Shown here: positions 1 to 6,992 of the stretch, one piece after another
Layout of the letters: each line of letters begins with the position of its first letter
Position numbering within the stretch: position 1 is the first letter of the stretch
Assembly: GCA_021201175.1 (NCBI GenBank)
Contig: JAJQFK010000009.1
Coordinates: 1-8,264 of the forward strand
DNA: 8,264 bases
From: Candidatus Gastranaerophilales bacterium
Lineage (GTDB): Bacteria; Cyanobacteriota; Vampirovibrionia; Gastranaerophilales; Gastranaerophilaceae
Direction of reading: 5' to 3'
Made by a program: the position numbers and the translations under genes
Notes under the pieces: generated by a model
Told to the model about the DNA's origin: nothing
What the model saw: only the letters and a program-made list of their open reading frames with translations
The model's database searches: none

Positions 1-960
1 GTACAATAGTTGAACAAGATCGTAAATTTCACCACTAGCTATAAATTGATTATTTATTCTATAAAAAATCACATATTTAATCTCTTCTAATATTTCATTT
101 TGTATTCGTTTTATAAAATTATATTGTTTTTGAATGCTGTATTTTGCTTTGTTATCTTTTGCGTTTTCATATTCTTCATATAAATTTTGAGTATTTCTCA
201 CATTTTTTAATATCGGATAAGCTTCATCATTAAAATTCTTAGTTGGGCTCATTCCATATTCTAATATCCAAGAATAAAAATTATTAATTAAGCCAAGTGT
301 CATAAGTTTCTTTTCATTGACTGCCCATTGGTTCAGCCATCGTATTTTAGATAATGTTGAAAATAAAATTTCACTATCTTCTGGCATTACACAAAATAAA
401 TGGTCAAACTTATCAATATTATAATTTTTCAATTTCAAAAAAGTAACATCTATTAACCAAGTAAAATATTTTGCTATATCCGGTTCTGTAAAACAATTCT
501 TTTCTGAATAACAAATTAAATCAATTACTAACTCTATATCTTTTTCTATTTCATTAGGAACTTTAATGACAGCATTTGCATCATGTATATTCTTATTTAC
601 AACTATTTCAAACGGATTTATTGCAACATTTTCAATAATTTGATACAATGTCATAACATACCAAATATGGCTAAATAAGAAAGCACATGAAAGTATGCTA
701 ATCATTCCAATATTAGGAAACAGTAAAGAAACTAAGTTTGATGTAAATATAACTATAATAAATTTAGAATAATATTTTCGCAATTTATTATTTTTTAATC
801 TTTCAGTTAATATTACTGATATATTTGACAAATTGCTTATTGCTCTGTAAATGTAAGGATACCCAAATGCAAATATTGTCAAGTGTCCAGCTAAACAGGC
901 TAAAAGTATATTTGTTCCATCAAATTTTGCAACAAAAGGTTGAATTACTATATCAAACAT
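1..960 (-). CDS. 3' partial membrane protein of unknown function, last visible gene of the R-M operon
   Basis: The frame is open for 320 codons from an ATG at 960-958 to the left edge, with no stop, so the C-terminus is missing. The start is well fixed: the ATG overlaps the hsdS stop (TAATG) and has a perfect SD, AAGGAGG, 4 nt upstream inside the last hsdS codons. The N-terminus reads MFDIVIQPFVAKFDG. Hydrophobic segments lie at about residues 16-38, 64-81 and 84-106, the last two separated only by a short FPNIG turn. From about residue 110 the protein is polar and helical, with many Trp, Tyr and Lys residues and no nuclease, ATPase or methylase motif that I can see. This suggests about three membrane passes followed by a soluble, probably cytoplasmic, domain. 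I do not recognise the family. Coupling to hsdS suggests co-production with the R-M enzyme. An anchor, sensor or membrane-acting effector would all fit, but none is shown by the sequence. Confidence 0.85.
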   Translation of the reverse strand, partial: MFDIVIQPFVAKFDGTNILLACLAGHLTIFAFGYPYIYRAISNLSNISVILTERLKNNKLRKYYSKFIIVIFTSNLVSLLFPNIGMISILSCAFLFSHIWYVMTLYQIIENVAINPFEIVVNKNIHDANAVIKVPNEIEKDIELVIDLICYSEKNCFTEPDIAKYFTWLIDVTFLKLKNYNIDKFDHLFCVMPEDSEILFSTLSKIRWLNQWAVNEKKLMTLGLINNFYSWILEYGMSPTKNFNDEAYPILKNVRNTQNLYEEYENAKDNKAKYSIQKQYNFIKRIQNEILEEIKYVIFYRINNQFIASGEIYDLVQLLY

Positions 961-971
961 TAAGCCTCCTT
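958..971 (-). promoter_or_regulatory. Ribosome binding site and TAATG coupling between hsdS and the membrane-protein gene
   Basis: The last hsdS codons, AAG GAG GCT TAA, spell a full-length SD (AAGGAGG at 971-965). The stop TAA shares its final A with the ATG of the next gene. This is the strongest SD in the operon, which argues that the membrane protein is deliberately translated and that its open frame is not a chance extension. Confidence 0.85.
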
Positions 972-2462
972 ATATTCTATCTTATCGATGAGTTTCATGA
1001 GGTCTTCGACCTTAGCGACAATACGCTTTTGTTCAGCAAGTGGAGGAAGAGGTATTATAAAATTCATTAAATCTTTTGTAGACATTTGAGCAACAGCACT
1101 TCCTGTAGTAACTTTACTGACTTGTTCTATGAATAATGAGGAGTTTAAGTAAACTTTAAACCAGCTAGATAAACACAAATTTAATAAACGAATAATTACC
1201 ATCTGAGCATTAATAAACCCAGTAGTCCATTCGTCAGTTATAGTGAACTCTGCCCACTTGCCAACAGAGCCTCTTAATAAACATATAAAATCTTTGTCAT
1301 TTAATTTTCCACTTCTTAATTCATCAAATTTGGATTTACTTATAAATCTTAATTCTGAATTCACTTGCAATTTGTTGTTTATAATATCCTTGGCGCCCCA
1401 AAATGGAATTCCATTAGCAACATATTCATCTTCCGTTGGATAGTTTGAGCTTCTATCTCCATTTTCAAAAATAGCAACATCACTTAATCTTACAAATTTC
1501 CATCCTTTTGGCAGTTTATAGGGTACTTCATTATTTGTGATTGATTGAAAAGTTTTTTCTCTTTTTATTTTACCGTCTTTGATTTGTTGTTCTTTCTCGG
1601 ATTTTATTCGTTTTAATAGTTCGCTTGCCGGTTCGTCATTTGGGTCTTGTGGAACAAGTTTACCTTGAACAGCATGTTGTAAAATTGATTGGCGAATTTG
1701 TTTGGGTAATTTCTGATTCATTTCAGATAAAATTTCTTTGTTTTTGCCATATTCATCAATCAAAGGTAAAATTTCTTCCAACTTTTCCACAATACGCTTT
1801 TGTTCCATAAGCGGAGGAATTGGCACAATAGCATTTTTTAAATTATTTTGAGTAATCTGATTAATAGTAACAGTATTAACAGATTCTAAAGTTGCTCTAA
1901 ATAATGGTGAATCAAGATATAATTTTATCCAAGAATTTATACAAGACCTAAAAATAGCCATAAATGTTCCAAATGTCATTGGCTCATCTAAATCTTTTAT
2001 GATGGCAGATTTTCCAACTAGATTTTTACTACCGTTCCTTGCACAAATTAGTATATCGTCTTTTTGAACATAAAGACTTTCGTTTTTTATATCGGCAGTT
2101 ACTCTCACCAAATCGTTCAAATCTATTTTATTATTTTGTATGTTACTAGAACGAAGAACCGGGATACCATTATCTAGTGTTGTTATATCTGTTGGCTTGT
2201 ATGTCAATCCAATATTTGTATACCCGACATTCCCCAATCTCTCCCACTCCCAGCCTTGTGGAAGTCCAAACGGTTTTTCATCGTCTGTAATCGGTGGTAA
2301 AGGCTTTTCTTTTTTGATTTTACCATCTTTAATCAGCTGTTCCTTTTCAGCTTTTATTCGTTTTAAAAGTTCGCATGCCGGCTCATCATTCGGGTCTTGA
2401 AGAACTAGTTTCCCCTGCATTGCATATTGTAATATTGATTTTTTAAGAGTTTCTGCTTTCAT
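960..2462 (-). CDS. hsdS: Type I restriction-modification specificity subunit HsdS
   Basis: HsdS is the DNA-reading subunit. It binds two HsdM to form the methylase and adds HsdR for restriction. The 500-aa length is normal. The protein is built as two half-repeats. Each half has an SILQ.A.QGKLV.QDPNDEP.ELLKRIK segment (residues 9-53 and 259-303), a target-recognition domain opened by LPQGWEWERL (67-76) or LPKGWKFVRL (317-326), and a conserved helix headed PPLMEQKRIV (216-225) or PPLAEQKRIV (473-482). The two recognition domains differ in sequence, so a bipartite asymmetric DNA site is expected; the site itself cannot be read from the protein. The start ATG overlaps the hsdM stop as TAATG, with GAGG 7 nt upstream. 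The gene is intact. No second hsdS or inverted copy lies in the window. Confidence 0.96.
   Translation of the reverse strand: MKAETLKKSILQYAMQGKLVLQDPNDEPACELLKRIKAEKEQLIKDGKIKKEKPLPPITDDEKPFGLPQGWEWERLGNVGYTNIGLTYKPTDITTLDNGIPVLRSSNIQNNKIDLNDLVRVTADIKNESLYVQKDDILICARNGSKNLVGKSAIIKDLDEPMTFGTFMAIFRSCINSWIKLYLDSPLFRATLESVNTVTINQITQNNLKNAIVPIPPLMEQKRIVEKLEEILPLIDEYGKNKEILSEMNQKLPKQIRQSILQHAVQGKLVPQDPNDEPASELLKRIKSEKEQQIKDGKIKREKTFQSITNNEVPYKLPKGWKFVRLSDVAIFENGDRSSNYPTEDEYVANGIPFWGAKDIINNKLQVNSELRFISKSKFDELRSGKLNDKDFICLLRGSVGKWAEFTITDEWTTGFINAQMVIIRLLNLCLSSWFKVYLNSSLFIEQVSKVTTGSAVAQMSTKDLMNFIIPLPPLAEQKRIVAKVEDLMKLIDKIEYKEA
1554..1688 (-). repeat. Internal direct repeat of hsdS, copy 2
   Basis: Encodes residues 259-303 (SILQHAVQGKLVPQDPNDEP onward). 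It matches copy 1 at 2304-2438 at nearly every amino acid, and the DNA is also clearly similar, for example the shared TTTTATTCGTTTTA. The copies are offset by exactly 750 bp. Such repeats are the known conserved regions of HsdS and can serve as recombination points for swapping recognition domains. Confidence 0.85.
2304..2438 (-). repeat. Internal direct repeat of hsdS, copy 1
   Basis: Encodes residues 9-53 (SILQYAMQGKLVLQDPNDEP onward), the N-terminal conserved segment of HsdS. Its partner at 1554-1688 lies exactly 250 codons downstream in the gene. Differences between the copies are few and mostly conservative (Y/H, M/V, L/P, C/S, A/S, L/Q, K/R). Confidence 0.85.
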
Positions 2463-2473
2463 TATTTAACCTC
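2460..2473 (-). promoter_or_regulatory. Ribosome binding site and TAATG coupling between hsdM and hsdS
   Basis: The minus strand reads GAGGTTAAATAATG. GAGG lies in the last hsdM codons, 7 nt before the hsdS ATG, and the hsdM TAA shares an A with that ATG. This coupling would help keep HsdM and HsdS production linked. Confidence 0.75.
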
Positions 2474-3916
2474 AATCATACTCTTAATTTTGCTCAAGAT
2501 TTCATCAATAGTCTTATCAATTTCAGTTCTTTTTTCTTGATATTTTGCAATTAATTCCATTGGTGGCAAGATTTCTTCCTCTTCATAAGGATAACCACAC
2601 AAATCCAAGTTATAATTTCTTTCTTTTATTTCTTGAATTGTATATTTTTTAGCTTTATCAAAGCCGTCAATATGTATTTCCTTTTTATTTTTCCACCAAT
2701 CAATAACTTCTTGGAAATGTTCTTTTTTCATCGGTTTAGTTTTAGAAAAATTCTTATACCCTTCCGGCATATCCAGTCTATAAAACCATGTTTCTTTGGT
2801 CGGAGAGCATTTTGTGAAGAACAAGAGATTTGTATTAATTGAAGTATAAGGAGCAAAAACACTCTTTGGAAGTCTTATAATCGTATGCAAATTACAATCT
2901 TCCATCAATTTTTCTTTAATCCTTGTTTTTACACCTTCGCCAAACAAAGCCCCATCAGGAAGTACGATACCAACTCTTCCGTTCGGTTTAAGTTTTGCGA
3001 TAATGTAAAGCAAAAACAAATCTGCTGTTTCTTTTGTTCTGTATGAAGCAGGAAAATTTGTTTCAATTCCGTCTTCTTCTGTACCGCCAAAAGGTGGATT
3101 TGTTACAATACAATCAACTCTTTCAGAGGGTGAAATATTATTAATTGGCTTTGCTAAAGTATTATCTCTTTTGATGTTTATCGGTGTATCAATACCATGT
3201 AAAATCATATTTGTTGTGCATAATTGATGTGGAAGAGGTTTCTTTTCAATCCCATAAATTGAATTATTTAAAACTTCACCGTCATTTGTCGTTGTGCTTT
3301 GTTTTTTCAAATGCTCAATTGTGCAAGCCAAAAAACCACCTGTACCACAAGCCGGGTCAAGAATAGTTTCACCTAATTGAGGGTTAACCATATCAACAAT
3401 AAATTGAGTTACAGCCCTTGGAGTATAATATTCGCCAGCATTCCCTGCTGATTGCAAGCTTTGCAAAAGTTGTTCATAAATATCATTAAACAAGTGCCTA
3501 TCTTCTGAGGAGTTAAAATCAATCTCGTTAATCTTGTTTATAACTTGCCTTAACAAAGTTCCTGATTTCATATAGTTATAAGTATCTTGGAAAATATTAC
3601 TAATAATCAGTGCTTGTTGATTTGTTGGGTTTTCCAAATTCTGCAAATATGGAAACAAGTCATTGTTAATAAAATCAATCAATTCATCACCGGTTAAACC
3701 TTCATCATCTTTTGCCCAATTTTGCCAACGGTATTGTTCTGCTAATGGCGATTTATAATCGTCTTTTATAATTTCTGCTTCATCTTCTTTATCCGCAAAA
3801 ATCTTTAAAAACAACATCCATACAATTTGAGAAAGACGCTGTGCATCTCCATCTACACCTGTATCTTTTCTCATAATATCTTGAATTGATTTTATTACAC
3901 TTGATATATTTGACAT
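2462..3916 (-). CDS. hsdM: Type I restriction-modification DNA N6-adenine methyltransferase subunit HsdM
   Basis: HsdM methylates adenine in the site chosen by HsdS, using S-adenosylmethionine, which protects self DNA. At 484 aa it is normal for the family. The N-terminal helical domain (about residues 1-150) is of the HsdM_N type, with the IVWMLFLKIF stretch at 31-40. The catalytic domain follows with GEYYTPRAV at 161-169 (motif X region), the SAM-binding motif I DPACGTGGF at 187-195, and catalytic motif IV NPPF at 273-276, the signature of amino (N6-adenine) methylases. The C-terminal tail (about 450-484) is Glu/Lys-rich and helical, as expected for contact with HsdS. The start follows the upstream stop by 2 bp and has a GAGGAG SD. 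All key residues are present, so an active enzyme is expected. Confidence 0.97.
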   Translation of the reverse strand: MSNISSVIKSIQDIMRKDTGVDGDAQRLSQIVWMLFLKIFADKEDEAEIIKDDYKSPLAEQYRWQNWAKDDEGLTGDELIDFINNDLFPYLQNLENPTNQQALIISNIFQDTYNYMKSGTLLRQVINKINEIDFNSSEDRHLFNDIYEQLLQSLQSAGNAGEYYTPRAVTQFIVDMVNPQLGETILDPACGTGGFLACTIEHLKKQSTTTNDGEVLNNSIYGIEKKPLPHQLCTTNMILHGIDTPINIKRDNTLAKPINNISPSERVDCIVTNPPFGGTEEDGIETNFPASYRTKETADLFLLYIIAKLKPNGRVGIVLPDGALFGEGVKTRIKEKLMEDCNLHTIIRLPKSVFAPYTSINTNLLFFTKCSPTKETWFYRLDMPEGYKNFSKTKPMKKEHFQEVIDWWKNKKEIHIDGFDKAKKYTIQEIKERNYNLDLCGYPYEEEEILPPMELIAKYQEKRTEIDKTIDEILSKIKSMIEVK

Positions 3917-3927
3917 TATTACTCCTC
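3914..3927 (-). promoter_or_regulatory. Ribosome binding site of hsdM inside the end of the 197-aa gene
   Basis: The final codons of the upstream gene, GAG GAG TAA, form the GAGGAG SD of hsdM, followed by TAATA and then ATG, a 5-nt spacer. Translation of the small membrane protein should therefore deliver ribosomes straight to hsdM. Confidence 0.8.
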
Positions 3928-4512
3928 AATTCCCAGATCTTTTTTTAATAGAGTCGTCAGTTCTGAAATGAGTTTAATATATCTTTCTATTTTTTGTTTG
4001 TTCTTGTCAAGGTTATCTTTTGTATTAATTACTAAATCAGGATTAACATCTAATTCGACAATTTCTTTTATTTTTGTTTCAATTTCATTATTTATGTATA
4101 TCAAGATTTCTAACCCTGGCATTGATAGATAATTTTTAATTCTTGAAAACTCTCTGTATAAATTAATTACGTTACTTTTTTGAAGATTAAATTCCTCTTC
4201 TGAATTGCATTGTTTTTCATTTAACAAATGTATGCTAGCAACCGTCTGTCCAGAGATTCGCCAAAATTTATCACATATTTCAAAATATTTAGCATAAGCA
4301 TTGTATTTCTTTTCGTATAGAAACTGTTTTTGGTGTTTTTCCAATTCCAAATTTTTAGTGCAAAAAGGTATAATTATAGATGCCATAATAGCAGATAAAG
4401 CTATTGCGGAATCAAATTTCTCATAACAAACCATTATTACAACTGCTGCTGCTAATAATGCCATAGACAAACCTAAAATGATATCTGTGGCTTTAAAATC
4501 AATGTACTTCAT
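3919..4512 (-). CDS. 197-aa two-pass membrane protein of unknown function, between hsdR and hsdM
   Basis: I do not recognise the family. The N-terminus has two adjacent hydrophobic helices, at about residues 11-29 (rich in Leu, Ala, Val and Ile) and 35-51, joined by a short EKFDS loop. The rest is a charged, mostly helical region with likely coiled-coil stretches: LELEKHQKQFLYEKKYNAY at 55-73, an E/K-rich segment at about 141-155, and a second at about 165-192. This predicts a hairpin membrane anchor with a cytoplasmic helical tail of about 145 residues. No catalytic motif is visible. The start is firm: the ATG overlaps the hsdR stop (TAATG) with GAGG 7 nt upstream, and the 3' end supplies the hsdM ribosome site. 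Position and coupling strongly suggest expression with the R-M subunits. Two-helix membrane proteins with helical tails occur among defence effectors, but similarity of layout alone does not prove that role. Confidence 0.88.
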   Translation of the reverse strand: MKYIDFKATDIILGLSMALLAAAVVIMVCYEKFDSAIALSAIMASIIIPFCTKNLELEKHQKQFLYEKKYNAYAKYFEICDKFWRISGQTVASIHLLNEKQCNSEEEFNLQKSNVINLYREFSRIKNYLSMPGLEILIYINNEIETKIKEIVELDVNPDLVINTKDNLDKNKQKIERYIKLISELTTLLKKDLGIEE

Positions 4513-4523
4513 TATGCTACCTC
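4510..4523 (-). promoter_or_regulatory. Ribosome binding site and TAATG coupling between hsdR and the 197-aa gene
   Basis: The minus strand reads GAGGTAGCATAATG. GAGG sits in the last hsdR codons, 7 nt before the ATG, and the hsdR TAA shares its final A with the new ATG. The layout matches the hsdM-hsdS junction (GAGGT, then ATAATG). Confidence 0.75.
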
Positions 4524-6908
4524 ATTGTCATTAAACAATTCTTTTTCCAATTCTCTAATGGCTTCTTCATATTGGGTTTTGCCACCAAACTCTTTTATGA
4601 TTTCAACAGGAGTACCTATTTTATCAAATGGTTGGAAATTAAGTATTTCTCGGCTTTCTATTTCAATAATTCCTGTATCGGCGAATTTATCGATTAATGC
4701 ATTTAATACAGCACGAGCTTTTTCAGAGTATTTACCAAAATAATTTCTTTTCTTAACTTTTTCTGCTCTCTCTTTTCTCGATAATGGTGGCATATCAAAA
4801 GTTACGTGGCAAATTAAATCAAAAATGCTAAGTTCCTTGCCAGTTTTTTGTTTAACTTCTTCTCTTAATTCGTTAAACAGAATGCCTTGTTCTTCTAATT
4901 CTTCAATTATTGCAGATTTTTTATCAGTTTCAGACCATTTCTTTAAAAATTCATCAAGATTAGCAAATTGTTCCTTAAGATTTTTCTTGGTGTAATCAAT
5001 TAAACTTTCGGTAATTAATTTTCCGTCTTTACCATAATATTGAACACGTTCACCAACTTGCACAACTTCAATACCATTAACATAGAATTTTTTTGTAGGG
5101 TTTTCTATGTCAATTATGCTTATATCAGGTGGCAATTCTACAACTGTTTCGTCTTCTGATATATTTTTAATAAGTTCCTCTACTTCTTCTTGAGTTTGCT
5201 CATCATTTGGCATTAGTTCTTTTTCTTGAATTTCTTTTACTTGTACAGGATTGCCATCAAACTCTTTATCTTCAAAAAGTCTAGTTACCCCTCTAAAATC
5301 TAAAATGGTAAAATACCACTTGCCATAATCTGGTCTCAATCGAGTACCACGACCGATAATTTGTTTGAATTCAGTCATTGAATTTATGTTGCTCTCTAAA
5401 ACGATGAGTTTGCAAGTCTTAGCATCAACTCCTGTTGTCATAAGTTTTGAAGTCGTAGCAATGACTGGGTAAGTTGATTCAGGATCAATGAAGTTATCTA
5501 ATTCTCTTTTGCCTTCGTCATTATCGCCTGTTATTCTCATAATGTATTTTGAGTTTTCTTTGACTAAATCTGCATTTTCATTAACCAATGCTTGTCGCAT
5601 TCTGCTTGCATGGTCAATATCAGTACAGAAAACAATTGTTTTATCAAATCTACTATTGTTTTTGAGATATTGAGTAATTCTTTTTGCAACTAATTCAGTT
5701 CTCTCATCAACAACAATTCGTTTATCAAAGTCCTTCGTATTAAATTCTTCATCAGGAATTTCATTGCCATATTTATCAATAGTTCCCTGTGGAAGTTTCA
5801 ATCCATCTAAATCAATATTTATTAAAGGGCGAATTACTTTATAAGGTGCTAAGAAACCATCTTCAATACCCTGCTTTAATGAATATGTATAAATAGGATC
5901 GCCAAAATATTCAATATTTGAAACCTCTTTTGTTTCTTTAGGTGTTGCAGTTAACCCTAAATGAGTAGCAGATGAAAAATAATCTAAAATTTCTCGCCAA
6001 GCAGAATCTTCTTTCGCACTTCCCCTATGGCACTCATCAATAACAATCAAATCAAAGAAATCTTTTGAAAATTGTTTATATGCGTCTTTATCTTCGTCAT
6101 TTCCTGTGATACCTTGATATAAGGACAAATATATTTCATAAGATTTATCAATATGACGTTTTGTAATCTTAGTCATTTTATTGCCAAATGGTGCAAAATC
6201 TTGATTTTTTGTTTGGTCGACTAAAATATTTCTATCAGCTAAAAATAAAATACGTTTTTTCTTTTTAGATTTCCATAATCTCCAAATAATTTGGAATGCA
6301 GTATAAGTTTTACCCGTACCTGTTGCCATTACAAGAAGAACTCTGTCTTGACCTTTTGCTATTGCTTCCACTGCCCTATTAATTGCAATTCTTTGATAAT
6401 ATCTTGGCTCTTTATTGCTTGATACATCTTTATGGTAGTTTTGAGTATAAACTTTTTCTGTTTCTATATCTTCAATTTGTTTGAATTTCTTAAATTTTTT
6501 CCACAATTCATTCGGTGTTGGGAATTTATCCAAAGGCAATTCTAATTCTTTTTTGCCCAAATCAACCGTTCTATCATGGAATAAAAAAGCATCTCCGTTT
6601 GATGAAAATACGAAAGGAATATCTAGAGTTTCAGCATATTCTATTGCCTGCTGTATTCCGGCACCTACATTATGCTTATTGTCTTTTGCTTCAATAACAG
6701 CAAGAGGGATATTGTTTTTATAATACAGAATATAATCAGCTCTTTTTGCTTTACCACGAGAAACTAATTTACCACGTACAATAACTTTTCCTGCTGTAAA
6801 AGATACTTCCTCACGAATCTGCAAATCTTTATTCCACCCGGCATTTATAATTGCCGGAGTTATAAATTTTGTACAAATATCACGTTCAGATAAATCTTTT
6901 TTATTCAT
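4512..6908 (-). CDS. hsdR: Type I restriction enzyme endonuclease/translocase subunit HsdR
   Basis: HsdR is the ATP-driven translocase and nuclease that pulls in and cuts DNA when HsdM-HsdS sits on an unmethylated site. The protein has 798 aa counted from MNKKDLSERDICTKF. The N-terminal PDDEXK nuclease shows D58 and E73-A-K75 (in RADYIL and AVIEAKD). The SF2 helicase core has Walker A ATGTGKT at 195-201, DECH at 291-294, TATP at 320-323 and motif VI QIIGRGTRLRP at 516-526. The C-terminal third is helical and charged and resembles the EcoEI-type HsdR C-terminal domain, which docks on the methylase; that class assignment is tentative. I chose the ATG at 6908 because GAGG lies 4 nt upstream and the family N-terminus begins here. 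A GTG at 6941 would add 11 residues but overlaps the proposed -10 element. No damage is visible. Confidence 0.96.
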   Translation of the reverse strand: MNKKDLSERDICTKFITPAIINAGWNKDLQIREEVSFTAGKVIVRGKLVSRGKAKRADYILYYKNNIPLAVIEAKDNKHNVGAGIQQAIEYAETLDIPFVFSSNGDAFLFHDRTVDLGKKELELPLDKFPTPNELWKKFKKFKQIEDIETEKVYTQNYHKDVSSNKEPRYYQRIAINRAVEAIAKGQDRVLLVMATGTGKTYTAFQIIWRLWKSKKKKRILFLADRNILVDQTKNQDFAPFGNKMTKITKRHIDKSYEIYLSLYQGITGNDEDKDAYKQFSKDFFDLIVIDECHRGSAKEDSAWREILDYFSSATHLGLTATPKETKEVSNIEYFGDPIYTYSLKQGIEDGFLAPYKVIRPLINIDLDGLKLPQGTIDKYGNEIPDEEFNTKDFDKRIVVDERTELVAKRITQYLKNNSRFDKTIVFCTDIDHASRMRQALVNENADLVKENSKYIMRITGDNDEGKRELDNFIDPESTYPVIATTSKLMTTGVDAKTCKLIVLESNINSMTEFKQIIGRGTRLRPDYGKWYFTILDFRGVTRLFEDKEFDGNPVQVKEIQEKELMPNDEQTQEEVEELIKNISEDETVVELPPDISIIDIENPTKKFYVNGIEVVQVGERVQYYGKDGKLITESLIDYTKKNLKEQFANLDEFLKKWSETDKKSAIIEELEEQGILFNELREEVKQKTGKELSIFDLICHVTFDMPPLSRKERAEKVKKRNYFGKYSEKARAVLNALIDKFADTGIIEIESREILNFQPFDKIGTPVEIIKEFGGKTQYEEAIRELEKELFNDNEVA

Positions 6909-6916
6909 ACAACCTC
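6906..6916 (-). promoter_or_regulatory. Ribosome binding site that decides the hsdR start
   Basis: The minus strand reads GAGGTTGTATG, giving GAGG with a 4-nt spacer to the ATG at 6908. The GTG alternative at 6941 has no SD and would lie upstream of the transcription start expected from the nearby -10. Confidence 0.7.
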
Positions 6917-6931
6917 GTAATTCCCAAAATA

Positions 6932-6940
6932 ATTGTAACA
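6932..6940 (-). promoter_or_regulatory. Predicted extended -10 promoter element for the hsdR operon
   Basis: The minus strand reads TGTTACAAT, that is TGn plus TACAAT, one change from the consensus TATAAT. Transcription would start near 6925, giving a leader of about 17 nt that still contains the GAGG of hsdR. No TTGACA-like -35 is seen at the usual distance, which fits an extended -10 promoter or one that needs an activator. Confidence 0.55.
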
Positions 6941-6961
6941 CGAAAATAAGTAATATTTTTG

Positions 6962-6970
6962 TGTTACAAT
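6962..6970 (+). promoter_or_regulatory. Predicted extended -10 promoter element for the yhcG-like gene
   Basis: TGTTACAAT is the mirror image of the element facing hsdR. Transcription would start near 6977, leaving a leader of about 16 nt with GGAG (6984-6987) placed 5 nt before the ATG. The -35 position holds only AT-rich sequence (GAAAAT region). Confidence 0.55.
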
Positions 6971-6992
6971 TGTAGAAAAATCTGGAGTATTT

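Larger units (their letters stand above)
6931..6971. promoter_or_regulatory. Near-perfect 18-bp inverted repeat between hsdR and the yhcG-like gene: shared promoter/operator
   Basis: The left arm AATTGTAACACGAAAATA (6931-6948) and right arm TATTTTTGTGTTACAATT (6954-6971) are complementary at 17 of 18 positions around a 5-base centre, AGTAA. The only mismatch is 6942/6960. The repeat lies about halfway between the divergent starts at 6908 and 6993, and each arm contains the same extended -10 sequence pointing outward. Dyads in this position commonly bind a dimeric regulator; no regulator gene is recognised in the window. A transcription terminator is unlikely, because the repeat lies upstream of both genes and has no GC-rich stem. 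Confidence 0.75.

Noticed and set aside
825..1070. Plus-strand open frame of 81 codons across the hsdS/membrane-gene junction
   Set aside because: It lies opposite two coupled, well-supported minus-strand genes, has no family likeness and crosses their boundary, so it is a shadow frame.
960..2462. Phase-variable or invertible hsdS locus
   Set aside because: No long homopolymer tracts, no second hsdS fragment, no recombinase gene and no inverted copies of the repeats are visible in the window. Only direct repeats within the gene are present.
3101..3109. A third copy of TGTTACAAT, on the plus strand inside hsdM
   Set aside because: It is the antisense of codons for the conserved ...IVTNPP motif, with no dyad around it and no downstream plus-strand gene, so chance from coding constraint is the simplest reading.
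6909..6941. GTG start for hsdR adding 11 residues (beginning MLQLFWELRGC)
   Set aside because: It has no SD, overlaps the proposed -10 element and would lie upstream of the predicted transcript. The ATG at 6908 has GAGG at good spacing and a typical family N-terminus.
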